A stretch of DNA of 64,000 bases from Phoenix dactylifera (GCF_009389715.1 NC_052399.1:15131646-15195645), one strand, 5' to 3'; shown: positions 1-11,284, numbered from the stretch's first letter. Numbers and translations: made by a program. The notes: generated from the sequence alone by a model not told the origin.

Positions 1-297
1 AAGGTCCGGCGGCGGCGGCGTGCAAGGCCGGCCGGGAAGTTCGCAGCGCTGCCTCATCCACCGGCGGCGCTGAAGGGGAAGAAGGTGAGGGATCGGCTCC
101 GTGTGCTGGCCCGGCTTGTGCCGGGGTGCCGGAAGCTGTCGGCGCCGAGCCTGCTGGAGGAGGCGGCAGACTACTTGGCGGCGCTGGAGATGCAGGTGAA
201 GGCGATGCGCACCCTCGCCGACGCCCTCTCGGCTGCAGCGCTCTCCCCTCCTTCTCCGCCGCCGCCGGCTGCCGCCGCCCCCGAACCGGAGAACTGA
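1..297 (+). CDS. Atypical bHLH transcription factor, 3' end (partial)
   Basis: The frame is open from base 1 to the TGA at 295-297 and encodes 98 residues; the start lies upstream of the window. It has an Arg-rich patch near the start (VRRRRR), then KVRDRLRVLARLVPGCRKL, the loop/helix-2 segment SLLEEAADYLAALEMQVKAM, and a Ser/Pro/Ala-rich tail ending in PEPEN. In plants the pattern RLRVLxRLVPGCRK...LLEEAxDYIxALExQV belongs to the IBH1/bHLH147-150-like atypical bHLH group. Those proteins lack a normal E-box-binding basic region and act by dimerising with other HLH proteins, often in brassinosteroid or growth control. The exact subgroup is inferred because the N-terminus is missing. The coding part is very GC-rich, unlike the AT-rich DNA that follows. 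No intron is seen. Confidence 0.85.
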   Translation, partial: KVRRRRRARPAGKFAALPHPPAALKGKKVRDRLRVLARLVPGCRKLSAPSLLEEAADYLAALEMQVKAMRTLADALSAAALSPPSPPPPAAAAPEPEN

Positions 298-2828
298 CGC
301 CCGGCCGCCGGGCTTCGCTTTGGGTTCTAATTATCAATGAATAATAAAAAGAAAGAAGAAGATATGCGAGGAGAGTAGAGTTTATTGAAGATATTTTTGT
401 TCGGTTTGTCATTGTAAATTCTCAGATACCTGTATATGCTGCTGCTCTCTTGATTCTTCCTTCTAACAAGAACATCAGAATTTATATTTTATAACTATTC
501 TTGAATCCTCTCGCTTGCAATTCCCTGTGGGATTTTTGTAGAAGAAAACTCCTTGGAGTAAGGATATTGCAAATATGGAGAATTATATGATGTAAGAGAT
601 GAGGTTACATAATTAAAAGCCAATTAGTAGTCTGTGAATCTCAAATATCGTTTTGAGACAGGCGATGATCGATGCAGAACGAGCTATAAGAACCGATAGC
701 ATAATTCCCCCCTTTGTTTTATCCCAGTTGGAATAAGTTTTGTCTCACTTGTTTGTGGCTTCTCAGATTTTGCTTTACTGATGGAAAGGCTATGGGCATT
801 GAATTTGTTTTCAGATCCATTTCCTTGTAACCATACATCTAATGGGCTGTGCAAAGATTTCTTCGGACATTTATGTTCAAACATGAACATAATCGCAAGG
901 TTCCATTGCACCATTTCTGTTACCTTGGGGTGAGCATTGAGCATTGCTTAGATAATAAAACTTTCTCATTTATCACCCTCTACTTCTTCATTGACATGCT
1001 CATCTTCTCTTTATTATAATGAAGATCCAAATGCTCATCACCCAAATAGCAAGTATTTTTTTTTTTCTGACGATAAATAGCATATAATTATGATAGAATT
1101 AAGCTCAAACAAATCATCATCGCTGATATATAACATCGGTGGTTGAGAGGACGAAGTTATTGACCAACCAATGTTCAATCAGAAAGTGTGAACCAACCAG
1201 CCGTCTCGTGAATGCGCCCGTTTGGCTTTTTAGCAGTACGTTTTATCCGTATACAACATTTTATCCAGTCACATAATTATTACATGCAAGCAATCCGTCC
1301 AGACTTTAGTTTGGCAAGAAAGGTAACCTTGCATGCAAGGCAAAGAGAAGATGGAATTTAGAGAAAAGAGGAAAAAAATCGCCATCACTAATTAGTGGCT
1401 CAGTAGAAATTTAAAATAATTTTTGTTCTTTTCTAAGAGTTTTTCATCTTTTTTTTAAAAAAGAAAAATGAGATATTTTTCCCTTATCCAGTTGATGAGA
1501 AGTCTAAATCATGTAACCATTCCATGTGAGGCTATCTCATATTTGACTTTTTAGTAGTACCAACCAAGAAATATAATAGGACACCAAAGATCCATGCGCC
1601 CTAAAATGTTAGCCCACTGATTTTTACTGCATTTAAAGTTTAGATGGTACCTAAAGACCTATCAGCCAGCAAAAAAAAGAGGTAAATCTTAGGTAATGGT
1701 GGATGGGGACTCGTTTTTGTCTACTAACAGCTTGAAGTATATGGATGATTCTATCTAGAGTCAGCAGAACCGTTCTAAATCGAAAAACTGAGTCCACACG
1801 ACACAGCACGAACCTATATCTACTCATTTTATTGAAAAATTGGCACAGTATCCGATACCAATGAAGGATTTCATCGGCGTTGGTCCATTCTCTGTCCAGC
1901 GAAGAGGAAGTCGGACTCTAATGTAGAGAAATCTCACACCGGGGAACGGTGGACGCAACCAGCCAAGTTCTTCTACCGAAGAAAAGAGCTGGCATCCAAA
2001 AGTCCACTTGGTCGTACCAGTGGGGAGTTCAACGTAGTTCTTAATTTGGATAAGAATGGGATGGGGGCGCCTTGCACATGCCTCAAAGATGATGGTGTCG
2101 TGGCTGTACCTCCAGACCCCAGTGACGTTTATTAGCGGTTGGTGTCTTAAAGGCCTTCCTTGGGACTTCAGCCAAAAGAAAGCAAAAGACCTTCAAGGGT
2201 GACAAATTAATACTGCTTGCTTTGGTAAGTTTTCTAGGCTGGACGCATTCTTTTTGTTTTTGTCGGCGTGAAGGCGTGTGCCATGGTTGGACTTTGATTC
2301 AATTGTGAGGTTCTCTGCCATTTTGTTCCATCTGCTTTCGGTGCTTCGAAGTTGGATTGATGGGTTCTTCCATGGAGATTTGCACATTAAACTCATCTCG
2401 GCCTGTACAAAATTATCCGCCCTCAAGCAGGCTATGAAGCAACTCAACTGTCATGTAACACATTTGTGATAAGCAGCTCTCAAAGTAGCATCTAATCTTT
2501 CAACATGGATGATCTTTCAAGGTGGATGAAAAAGAAAACCTTCATTACGTCCAAAAAAAAAGAAAGATTCCCCCAAAAAAAAAAAAAGTCCATTGGTTTA
2601 AGAGCTTTGATTATCAAGAATATATGGTCCCCCAATAATTGTGATAATTTATTTGTCTTTCGGTGCTCGCCGAGGAGGACAAGTTTGTTAAATTATGTCT
2701 CTCATGAAACTTATGAAGCAACGCCAACACGGTGAGCTCGATTATAATTTGAACTAAAAAGTGTTGTTATAGAAAGATCGCATAACTAGAATTTTAATGA
2801 GGACTCATCAAAAAAAATTACCTCAGAT
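298..2828. other. bHLH 3' UTR and intergenic DNA, no gene seen
   Basis: The first 50-100 bases are probably the bHLH 3' UTR, with an AATAAT/AATAAA-like polyadenylation signal near 340-347. The rest is AT-rich with poly-A and poly-T runs, for example near 2553-2588. Only short random ORFs occur, and I recognise no gene or complete mobile element. Confidence 0.6.
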
Positions 2829-2833
2829 ATAGA

Positions 2834-2970
2834 TGTAATAATTTATGACCCCACCCAAAATGGCTAATCGGAATGTATTATTTGGACTCCTTGATCCTAT
2901 ATAAGTATGCAAAAGCTCCTCGGCGAATAATCGATAAAGAACTAAATACATGTCCGTATGGATCTTCACA
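2834..2970 (-). repeat. TRIM 3' LTR
   Basis: On the minus strand this copy starts TGTGAAGATCC and shares with the other LTR the core TATAGGATCAAG, a TTCCGA[CT]TAG block and GGTCAT near its end. It ends beside the left ATAGA target-site duplication. Confidence 0.8.
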
Positions 2971-3026
2971 TATTCTTTTCGTTCAAGTCCACATAGGTTA
3001 TTGATCGTGTTCGCTCTGATACTATT

Positions 3027-3162
3027 TATAACAACCCATGACCTCACTTAAAATGACTAGTCGGAAGATACTATTTAAATTTCTTGATCCTATATTTGCA
3101 CTCAAGATTTTTTTAGGGAATAACTGATGTGGGACTAAACACACGCCGCACGAATTCTTACA
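3027..3162 (-). repeat. TRIM 5' LTR
   Basis: Diverged direct copy of 2834-2970, directly followed on the minus strand by the tRNA-Met-like primer-binding site. It abuts the right ATAGA target-site duplication. Confidence 0.8.
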
Positions 3163-3167
3163 ATAGA

Positions 3168-4362
3168 TATTATCACGGCTACATGTTTTCTAGTACAAAA
3201 TCTGTCAATACTGAGAAGTGCCATTCCAATTGGGTTATTGTGCGACTCCTGCAATCCCATGATGTTAATGGTGAAACCAAATTTAGTAGCTAAGCAATCT
3301 ACATCAGGGATGAAGAATTTGCCTTCTATTCTAGTCATTGCCGGTTGGCAAAGTTCTGCTACTAGTATTTGTGGAGCCGTGCTTGTTCTGCACAGGTATT
3401 ACCATGGATGCAATTTCTACAGTTGAGATCGGGGCTTGGATTTGCTGCGGCTCTGGAATGCGACACGTGGATTAGATGGGCTGTCCTCGCTCGGAGACTG
3501 CTCACCGAATGATACCAACCGTGATGGCCCACTTTTTCGAGGATGGCACGCATGATGGTTATGGCTTTGACGGATAGGATTCTCCCATCAGTACCCGTCA
3601 CCTACCACGTGGCTCCATGTTCTTCAATAGCGTGCCCGTGTGCATCACGTTGGCGTCCTCGTATTTTCGTCTAGGTGGGGAACCTTTTTTTTTTTTTATT
3701 TTTTGTGACGTGTCACGATCTTGTTGGCCAAATAGTCACAAATGTGGGCCACTAGGACACATCTTGGGTCCCACCCTGTGTCCCGGCTGGGTCTGGTGTG
3801 TCTCGCGATGGATTTTAAGATTTCATGCAAGCTATAGAATTATCAGAATTATTAGGCATTTTGTAATAGAAATAAAATTATGTTTTTGCTTCTCGACGGA
3901 TGGACGTGTGTCGTGTTTTCATTGGCCTAATAGTCTTGTGGACGGAGCCATCCAATGCGCATCTTGGGTCCCACCTGTATCCCACTTGAATCTGGTCAAT
4001 TCATGCAATTTTAGAACTATAAAAATTATTGTACGATACTGCAATGGAAATAGAAGTTTTCGCTCTTCAATGAAGCCAAACGGCTTCCCGGCTCCACACT
4101 GAATTGTAACACTTGGAGAGTGATAGAAGGGAGAACATCATAGCAATATAGTAACTCAATGGAGGAGGTTTATAGTGATTGGATGGCTTAAATGCTAATT
4201 TCTTTCGGTGTCGCAGTCTGATAATTAATATTCTAGATTGTTTGTCACATTTGTCTTTCTAATGTCATGTTCAAGTCCAAATAAATTGTACATATTTTTT
4301 GTTATTCAATAATTTTTTGGCCAAAGGCCAATCACGTCAACTCGTTCGCCATTTTTATTGAG
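3168..4362. other. Intergenic DNA between TRIM and copia element
   Basis: No gene is recognised. The longest ORF here (3617-4102, plus) runs across a degenerate duplication and has no recognisable domain. The sequence next to the copia LTR shows no convincing direct repeat with the far side of that element. Confidence 0.55.
3724..4075. repeat. Degenerate tandem duplication, about 198-bp unit
   Basis: Two diverged direct copies start at TTGGCC (3724) and TTGGCC (3922). They share CATCTTGGGTCCCACC, ATTCATGCAA/TTTCATGCAA and an AATTATTxxxCxxTxxTGxAAT(A/G)GAAAT pattern. The duplication is old. Confidence 0.6.
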
Positions 4363-4771
4363 TGTTTTAAGTTTACAAGTTCTAAAAAATCGAATCCATG
4401 TTAGTTCTAGAATATCAACTTAGGATATCAGTTAAAATTCACATCAACTTAAGACACCAGTTATATATTGGCCTAATTTGATTATTATAAAAATAACAGT
4501 TCGAGTCCAAATCAATTTGCTCTTATATCTCTTGTAATCTCAAAGAAAAAGAGTAACTAAGTATCCTAAAGATCAGGTGCATTGGGGGGCTAGGGTTTTA
4601 GAGACAATTTTATATTTTGTAATCTCTATTCTTTTATAAGGAAGGTTTTGCATTGTCTCTGCTAGTAAATGTAGGCCAATAGACTGAACCAGATAAAAAT
4701 TATATTTTCTTATTCTTCTCTTATTCTTTCTCTTTTTTCTTATTTCATTTTTCTCCTTGCCTGTCGTAACA
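4363..4771 (+). repeat. Copia 5' LTR
   Basis: Starts TGTTTTAAGTTTACAAGTT and ends TAACA before the primer-binding site. It matches 7527-7928 along its whole length, sharing TATATTGGCCTAA, ATCAGGTG and a C/T-rich end. TTTATAAGG within it may be part of a promoter or 3' processing region. Confidence 0.82.
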
Positions 4772-4810
4772 AGTGGTATTAGAGCCTTAGTCTTTTCGAT
4801 TGGAGTTTCA

Positions 4811-7206
4811 TGATAACAACTGCAAAATTCAAAATAGAGAAATTCAATAGCGGAAATGATTTCGGCATTTGGCAGATTAAGATGTGAGCCTTTTTGGTGT
4901 GATAAAGACTGTGGAAAATATTGGAAGGCAAGAAAAAGTTACTGGAGAACATGTTCGATGGAGATAAGGAGTTGTTGGCGAAGACACACAATACAATGTA
5001 ATTGTGTTTGGTAGATAAAGTGCTCAGAGAAGTTGTTGAAGAGAAGACAATGGCTAAACTATAGTTAAAATTGAAGAGTAGATACATAACCAAGTCACTT
5101 CTAAATAGATTCGGCTCTACCACTTGCACAAGAAAAAAGGTACACTCATGCAAGATCATATAGATGAAATTTATAAAGCTATTTTGGATTTAAAAAATAT
5201 TAGTGTTCCATTTGGTGATGAAGATCATGCCCTTATTCTATTGTGCTCACTACCACCTTCTTATGAGAACTTTATTGATACCATGCTGTATAGTAGAAAA
5301 TCTATTTTAGTTAGTGATAAAAAGATACCTTGCAATTTAAAGAGTTGAAGAAAAAAGGTGTCTGGGAGTTATAAACTTAAAGGAACAGAAAAAAAAAAAA
5401 GTTAATTTGAATGGTAAAGGAGTTTAGATCAAAATTGAAATATATGTTGTTTTCATTTTCACAAATAAAGGCACATTAGAAGACTTTGTCCAGAGAGAAA
5501 AGAAAAGGATGAAAAGAGAGAGCCTATCTCTAAAGCTAATACTAGTGTAGCACAGAAAAATTCCAATAATGCTGGTAGTGAGATTTTATCAGTCAGTGTT
5601 AGTAGCTCTGAGAAAGTGGATTCTTGATTCTGGTTGTTTCTTTCACATGAGTACTAATAGAGATTAGTTTTCTACTTATTTGACTAGGGAAGGAAAGGTT
5701 CTATTGGGAGACAATAAATCCATTGTGATTGTTGGTATTGGAACAATTTGAATTAAGATGTATGATGATACTGTGAAAATTTTTGAAGCTTGGCATGTTT
5801 CGAAATTAAAAAAGAACATGATTTTCTTAGGCACTTCGGATTCTCAAGCGTATAAGTATACTGGTGAGAATAGTTTTCTAAAAATCTCTAAGAGAGCACT
5901 CATAGTAATGAATGAAAAGTTGGTTAATGGCTTGCATCACTCATTGGGTAAAACAATGATGGGTATTGCAACAATTCATCATCAAGGTTATCAGATACGG
6001 ATGCTATTCAATTATGGCATATGCATTTAGGGCATATGAGCAAGAGAGAGATTATGATTCCATCCAAAAAAGGCATGCTTGATGGTGTGAAGATAGGAAA
6101 ATTGGATTTATGTGAACATTGTGTATTCGACAAGTAGTGTAGGGCAATATTCAGTATCGGTATTCACAGTACCAAAGGATCGTTGGATTACTTTCAGACC
6201 TCTAGGGTCCCTCTCCAGTTGCATCGATGAGTGGACATCATTATTTTTCAATGTTCAATAATGATTATTCTAGAAAGGTTTGGGTGTATTTTCTGAAACA
6301 TGAGGATGAAGTGTTTGTCAAATTCGAACAGTGGAAAGCCTTGGTTGAAAAGCAGACCGAAAAGAAGATTAAAATACTAAAGATTGATAATGGCTTGGAG
6401 TACTATTCTGGTAAATTTGACATGTTCTGCACAAATGAAGGTATAGTGAGACACCACATTGCATAAGAAAGACACAACAAAATAGAGTTGCAGAATGGGT
6501 GAATAGGATATTCATGGAGAGAGTTTGTTGTATGCTCTCAAATGTTGAACTCAACAAAATTTTCTGGGTTGAAGCAGTTAATACATTACTATAACTAGTA
6601 AATCTGTCTCCATTAACTACAATTGGGTGTAAGATTCTGCATGATGTATGGTCCGATCACTCTGTTAATTATTCTGGTTTGAAAATATTTGCTTGGCCTG
6701 TATATGTGCATATGAATGGTGGTAAAATTTAAGTCGAGGCAAAAAAATGCATGTTTCTAGGCTATACAGATGGGGCGAAGGAATATAGATTATGATGTAT
6801 AGATGATTTTCGATCATCCAAAATTATTATTAATAGAGATGCTACATTTAATGAGTTTGCTATGTTAAACCAAAAGAAGGAATTGGTAGATAGTATAGCT
6901 ATGGACCGCATTGTTAGTAAATAGGTAGAGCTTGATGATGAAGCTTCAGAAATATGTTGCAAAACTCTCCAGTTTAGCTTAATAAGATAGAGATGCAGGA
7001 TTCTATATAGGGTGATGTGTCGCAACAACAACAACAGTACAGTATTGCTACTAGCAGAGAGAAAAGGCAGATTGGACCATCTTTATGATTGCTTATGCTT
7101 TTTCAGTAGCCGAGAGTATTGAGGGTAAGGAACCTTTCTCATATTAGAATGCAATTAATATCAAGGAGTTTGTAGAATGGGTCACAACCATGCATGAAGA
7201 GATTGA
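4811..7206 (+). pseudogene. Copia gag-protease-integrase polyprotein remnant
   Basis: The reading frame is broken by many stops and shifts. The gag start is near 4811 (TTAKFKIEKFNSGNDFG, then W..KM). A UBN2-type gag segment follows at 5124-5348, with HIDEIYKAILDL and LCSLPPSYENF. A protease-like WILDSGCSFHMST lies at about 5617-5655. The integrase zinc region (LWHMHLGHMSKRE...LCEHC) is at about 6016-6125 and the integrase core at about 6227-6470, including DYSRKVWVYFLKH and KILKIDNGLEY. The C-terminal integrase side runs to about 6850 and includes CMFLGYTDGAKEYR. EFVEWVTTMHEEI at about 7168 marks the entrance to the RVT_2 domain, after which the frame is lost. It is described only as a remnant. 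Confidence 0.85.
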
Positions 7207-7231
7207 GCCACTTTGAGTTAACAGATACTTC

Positions 7232-7402
7232 AACCAAGGTTAGCCGTCTCGATACCGGACCTCGTACCGATGCTATACTAACACAGTGTCAGTACGGTAT
7301 GGTATGAAATTTTTTTGACATACCGGATACCGGTACAAAATCGGTATGGTATGGTATACCCTATACCACCCAGTTCGGATCCGTACAATGTACCATGACC
7401 TC
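7232..7402. repeat. CGGTACC-type interspersed repeat, copy 1
   Basis: Begins AACCAAGGTTAGCCGTCTCG and is dense in ATACCGG, CGGTACA and GGTATGGTAT words. It is related to 40278-40456 and 44725-44866 and to the end of the CT-rich repeat near 27240. It sits inside the decayed copia element where RT should be. Confidence 0.65.
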
Positions 7403-7526
7403 ATGCATTGTTTGGACTTGATTGGTGTATGTAGAGGTTGATGCCTGTAGGGGCAGATGTGGAAGAAAAGGTGAGAAATGTTTTGATACATTTGATTTGC
7501 AAGTCAAGATTGAGAAGTATTGAGTA

Positions 7527-7928
7527 TGTCTTAAGTTTACAAGTTCGAGAAGGTCAAATCCACGTCAATTTTAGAAAGTCAACTTAGGATACCAGATCAA
7601 GTCTTGATCAACTTAGGACTGCTAGTTATATATTGGCCTAACTTGATTATTGTAAAAATACCAAATTAATTTACTCTATTATATATATCCCTTGTAACCC
7701 CAAGAGAATTTTGAATTGAGTATTGTATAGATCAGGTGTATTGAGAGCTAGAGTTTGAGCGATAATTTTATACTATGTAATCTTCAATTTTTTTGTAGTG
7801 AAGCTTTTGTATTGTCTCTACTTATAGACATAGATCAATAGGCCGAACCATATAAATATTGTATGTTCTTGTTCCCTTGTTTTTTTTTTCTTTTCCTTCT
7901 TGTTTCATTATTCTCCTTTCCTATGTCA
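7527..7928 (+). repeat. Copia 3' LTR
   Basis: Starts TGTCTTAAGTTTACAAGTT and ends near CTATGTCA. It is clearly diverged from the 5' LTR, by many substitutions and small indels over about 400 bp, so the insertion is old. Confidence 0.82.
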
Positions 7929-8423
7929 ATTAGGTGGCTTTCCATTGTGGCATCGCCCAGATGGCTGCCACCTAATATTTTTCTCTCTCCTTAAAGCTTG
8001 TAAATCCGAATCTCACCGCAGTGAACTAGAATTTCTGCGACTGTTGCAGGTTAACTGCTTTCGGCTAAGTGGCATTCACGCTGTGATCATGAACAAGGAA
8101 TGCACTATCTGGATGCAGCAGCCTTGGTGACCCCACGAGCAAACAAGGGATTCTTTTATGTTTCTGATTATTTCTGAATATAATGTATATAAAGGTCTGA
8201 TGGTGTGGCTTCATAAATTTTCATAGAACCAGTCAGTGACCAAACTTCATTCAATGAGGAATTAACTTCTTGCGGGAGTAAAACATGGGCATGGCCATTG
8301 GACAGTAAATGGGATATTACTGTTTTGATATGCATTACGTTAGCTATATTTGATATTCCTAAAGGTGATAGTTATTAACTTTTAGTTGAGGTCTCATCTC
8401 TTTTACAGTCCATCAAGCCTTTG

Positions 8424-8501
<78 letters not shown>

Positions 8502-8813
8502 TATTATATGTACCTAGACACACACACACACTTGGAAATGAGGCCCTCGTGCCTCAAGGTGGGGCTGCAACTGGTAGAATTTTGGTAGGTGGTGAGCAAG
8601 CTTGGCAAAATAATGTGAACAATATTCCACACAAACCACGTTCGCATTTGGGTTCGTTGCGTGCTAGAGTTACTTTGGCTGGTGCGTGACTTCTGTTTTA
8701 AGTCACCTGAGGGTGGTGCCTCGTTCTACATTCTATCAAATATAAACATAGGCTAACTTTTTAGCCAGTGAGAGTTCGAAGAAATTTTTGTGCCTCAATG
8801 GCTTGTAATATCA
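7929..8813. other. Intergenic DNA, no gene seen
   Basis: AT-rich spacer that includes a long AT microsatellite. No coding region is supported. Confidence 0.6.
8426..8498. repeat. (TA)n microsatellite
   Basis: An uninterrupted run of TA dinucleotides over 73 bases, followed by a short CA run near 8519-8531. It is likely to be length-polymorphic. Confidence 0.97.
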
Positions 8814-9090
8814 TGGCATGTTTGGTTGAAGAAATTTGGGTTCTGAATTGGAAATAGAATTGGGTAACTTTTATTCCAATCATTTTGTTGGAATAAAGTT
8901 TTATTCTCATTCCGATTCCAAAAGAAAATACTAACATCCAAATTCTCCAAAATCCAATTCCTACTTTTTTCCGGTGTTCAAATTCAATTTCTATTGTAAT
9001 TTCAATTCCAATCACGAACCACATGCAACGGAGGATGTGGCTATTCCAATCTATTTCGATTTCGATTTCAGTCACAAACCAAACGTGACC
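8814..9090. mobile_element. Tourist/PIF-Harbinger-like MITE (277 bp)
   Basis: The ends are imperfect inverted repeats. The left end reads GGCATGTTTGGTT (8815-8827), and the right end read inverted is GGTCACGTTTGGTT (9090-9077). The flanking triplets are TCA (8811-8813) and TTA (9091-9093), a near match to the three-base TWA duplication expected for PIF/Harbinger elements. The inside is AT-rich, with many AATTCCAAT and GGAAT words and no coding capacity. A tract full of ATTCCGATT-type words is typical of such MITEs. Confidence 0.65.
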
Positions 9091-9120
9091 TTAGATTATG
9101 CATGAATATGCCGCTCAACC
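9091..9120. other. Short spacer
   Basis: Spacer between the MITE and the tandem hairpin repeat. Nothing is recognised. Confidence 0.4.
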
Positions 9121-9300
9121 AGTTTAGCTCTCATGGCACTCATCTGCGTCGTGTTGCAGCAGAGTGCAGGCTAAACCATTTCTTCCTTTAGACGCAGCTT
9201 GCAAGTTTACCCGTTTAGCTCCCATGGCACTCATCCACGTCATGTTGCACCAGAGTGAGAGCTAAACCATTTCTTCCCTTAAGACAGACCTTATTGCAAT
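9121..9300. repeat. 91-bp tandem duplication, each copy with inverted ends
   Basis: Copy 1 starts AGTTTAGCTCTCATGGCACT at 9121 and copy 2 starts CGTTTAGCTCCCATGGCACT at 9212. Each copy carries GTTTAGC near its start and GCTAAAC near its end (9170 and 9268 areas), so each can fold back. Confidence 0.75.
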
Positions 9301-10207
9301 AAAGTTGCATTTAGATGGCAATTGTGCATTATAGGTTATGCATGCAGACATGGAGCTAAGTCATTCCATTACCTTTAAAATCAGTTTGGAATACGTGAAT
9401 GTTATGCATTTGAAGGCAGAATATGTGAACGTCATTATAGGGGACCCATGATGTTGGCATAGATCTTGTCATTTCTCATCATGCGGTGCTACTAAAGCAT
9501 AGGCATTTTAGTTATTTATTTTTTTGGTACGATGAATTTGGATGCAGCCAATAAAAACAGAATAAAGAAAATAATACAGAGAATAAGGCGTAGGCACGTA
9601 ATCTTCTTCAATAAAATCTTCAAAATGATGAGCTGCGAAGAAGGCTATTCAGTCGTATTTATAACTTCTTGTGGCATTTAGAAACCTATGGTGCTAAATG
9701 GGCTGATAGGCAGTACGTAGGTAACAAACAATGTCTGATCCCTGAACTCGAATGTCGGGTACCAAGTTTAGTAGGAGGGCTCTTTATTGTGACAGCTCGA
9801 TGATATTTTTTTTTTATAAATTGCATAAATTTAATCATGCGAGGATAAATATATTCTATGTGAGCCAGAGAACAAAAAAAAAAAAAAAAAAAAAAAAAAG
9901 ATTGTTGAAGAATCCCATAACGTAATGATCTCCGCGGACAGTTATTTGATGGAGAGTTGTGACGCCCATTACATTTGATTGGTTAAGGGTCCACTGATTT
10001 AAATGCAACGAATTTCACTCTGCACCAAGTGAAATGCCGTACGAAGTAAGGCATATGACCATACATGGACCAAAAACTATTGCTTGCTAACTGAGATGGT
10101 GCCTTTCATCGTGTGAGTTGTTCTCTGTGAGCAGTCACTAGATTAGGAAGTTTAGGATTCGTTGCGAACGAGCACATATTACCGTTTGTTTTGTTGGTCC
10201 CTCTCCG
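9301..10207. other. Intergenic DNA with 26-base poly-A tract
   Basis: No gene is recognised. A pure A run lies at 9874-9899. It could be a retroposon tail, but no matching body or target-site duplication is seen. Confidence 0.5.
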
Positions 10208-10880
10208 CTATGCTTCAAGGAAGATCTCAAACTTTAGCGAGCAACATATTGTTCCCATTTGCATGTGGATCTTGATGATTTCATACAGTTTTAGTACGGA
10301 TAGTTTTAATAAGATCAGAAAATAATAAATTACGAAGTACTCTACTATTTTAACCCACAAGATGCCTCCAAAATGTCTAGCCACATACGACGCCACACAG
10401 TCCACGGTCTCATTCACCTCTCTGAAAATATGTTTAGCTTGAAAGATCATATCATCACTCAATATAGCTCGTATGTCTCGAAGCAGAAGTGACCCCCTCT
10501 ACCGTTGCTGGTGCCATCCTGAATTCATTCAATCATAGTGGTTGAGTCTTTCTCAAGTATTGGTGGAAGATATCTGCAACACTTGCTGCGTGTAGCCCAA
10601 GTCAGCCCATGCCGCCCAAAGCAAGGGGTGGGCTTCCAGGCAACCTCTTGAAAAGGACAACACATTATAAGAACTGAGATGGTGGTGGGACCTTTCCACC
10701 CAAAGCAACCTTGTGAGAAAAATATTTCCGAGCACTCGATTTCTCAGGATCGGATGGGCTTCCAAGGGAGGCAGTAGCAAACTCTTCACTAGGCTTTGAT
10801 GTCCCTTAAGAGCAGCAATCAAACCCTATTTCACTGATTGTCGAAAATTTGATCCATCCCAATTCCCCAACCTGATGATT
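10208..10880 (-). pseudogene. Non-LTR retrotransposon (LINE) RNase H-like domain remnant
   Basis: Minus-strand pieces in different frames follow the order of a plant LINE C-terminal RNase H domain. An LKVDG...GRG-like start lies near 10880, then a middle part near 10600-10800, then DSTTMIE (about 10530), and the conserved end FQAKHIFREVNETVDCVAS followed by YVARHFGGILW at about 10360-10440. The usual family pattern is VFREANxxADWVAxYVAxH. Stops and frameshifts make it non-functional. Confidence 0.7.
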
Positions 10881-11284
10881 TTTCTGCCTTGACCATTACC
10901 ATCTACCTTAAGTCCAAAAAATAAAAAATCTCATAGGCACAGAGGCATGCCTCACAAGGTGATGGCTGGATCTTAGTCTCTTAGACGTGCCGTGGCCCTT
11001 TCGGCGTCTCAGCTCACCTTTTCTTTTGCGTTTTATTTTTTGGATTTTCCTATTGGGCTGTGACGATGAAAAAGTTAATCAAAAATATAGGAGGAGGTCT
11101 AGCAGAAATCAAGATGAGGGCAGGACCCTAACCTATGCCATTGGTATTCAACACTCAATAACTTTTTACCGATTAAGACCCTCCATGATACCTGTCTTCC
11201 CTTCTTTTATTTTTTAAAAAGTTGGATTTAATCTATGGAAATTAGAAAATAAAATATTTAACAAATTAGAAAGGATATTTGATG
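10881..11284. other. Intergenic DNA, no gene seen
   Basis: Spacer between two LINE remnants. It has only short random ORFs. Confidence 0.45.

Larger units (their letters stand above)
2834..3162 (-). mobile_element. TRIM (terminal-repeat retrotransposon in miniature), complete
   Basis: Two diverged direct repeats of about 137 bp (2834-2970 and 3027-3162) flank a 56-bp centre. Read on the minus strand, the right-hand copy is the 5' LTR. It starts TGTAAGAATTC and is followed after two bases by TAGTATCAGAGC (3024-3013), one mismatch from the common initiator-tRNA-Met primer-binding site TGGTATCAGAGC. The purine-rich GAACGAAAAGAA just before the other LTR fits a polypurine tract. The whole starts TG, ends CA, and is flanked by the identical 5-mer ATAGA at 2829-2833 and 3163-3167. 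There is no coding capacity. Size, primer site and TSD fit a TRIM, which would be mobilised in trans by an autonomous LTR element. Confidence 0.85.
4363..7928 (+). mobile_element. Ty1/copia LTR retrotransposon, decayed, RT/RNase H region lost
   Basis: Paired LTRs (4363-4771 and 7527-7928) flank about 2.75 kb of internal sequence. The primer-binding site TGGTATTAGAGCC lies at 4774-4786, two bases after the 5' LTR. Domains appear in the copia order: gag, DSG protease, HHCC plus integrase core, then the start of the reverse-transcriptase region at about 7150-7206. There the homology stops, and a CGGTACC repeat occupies 7232-7402. Most of RT and RNase H is absent. Many in-frame stops and frameshifts show it is inactive. 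The bases flanking the LTRs (TTGAG and ATTAG) do not give a clean TSD. Confidence 0.88.

Noticed and set aside
3617..4102. 161-codon plus-strand ORF
   Set aside because: It spans a degenerate DNA duplication and encodes no recognisable domain.
4358..7933. Target-site duplication for the copia element
   Set aside because: The flanking 5-mers TTGAG and ATTAG do not match convincingly in any register.
9874..9899. Poly-A tract as a retroposon tail
   Set aside because: No retroposon body, coding remnant or flanking direct repeat could be found next to it.
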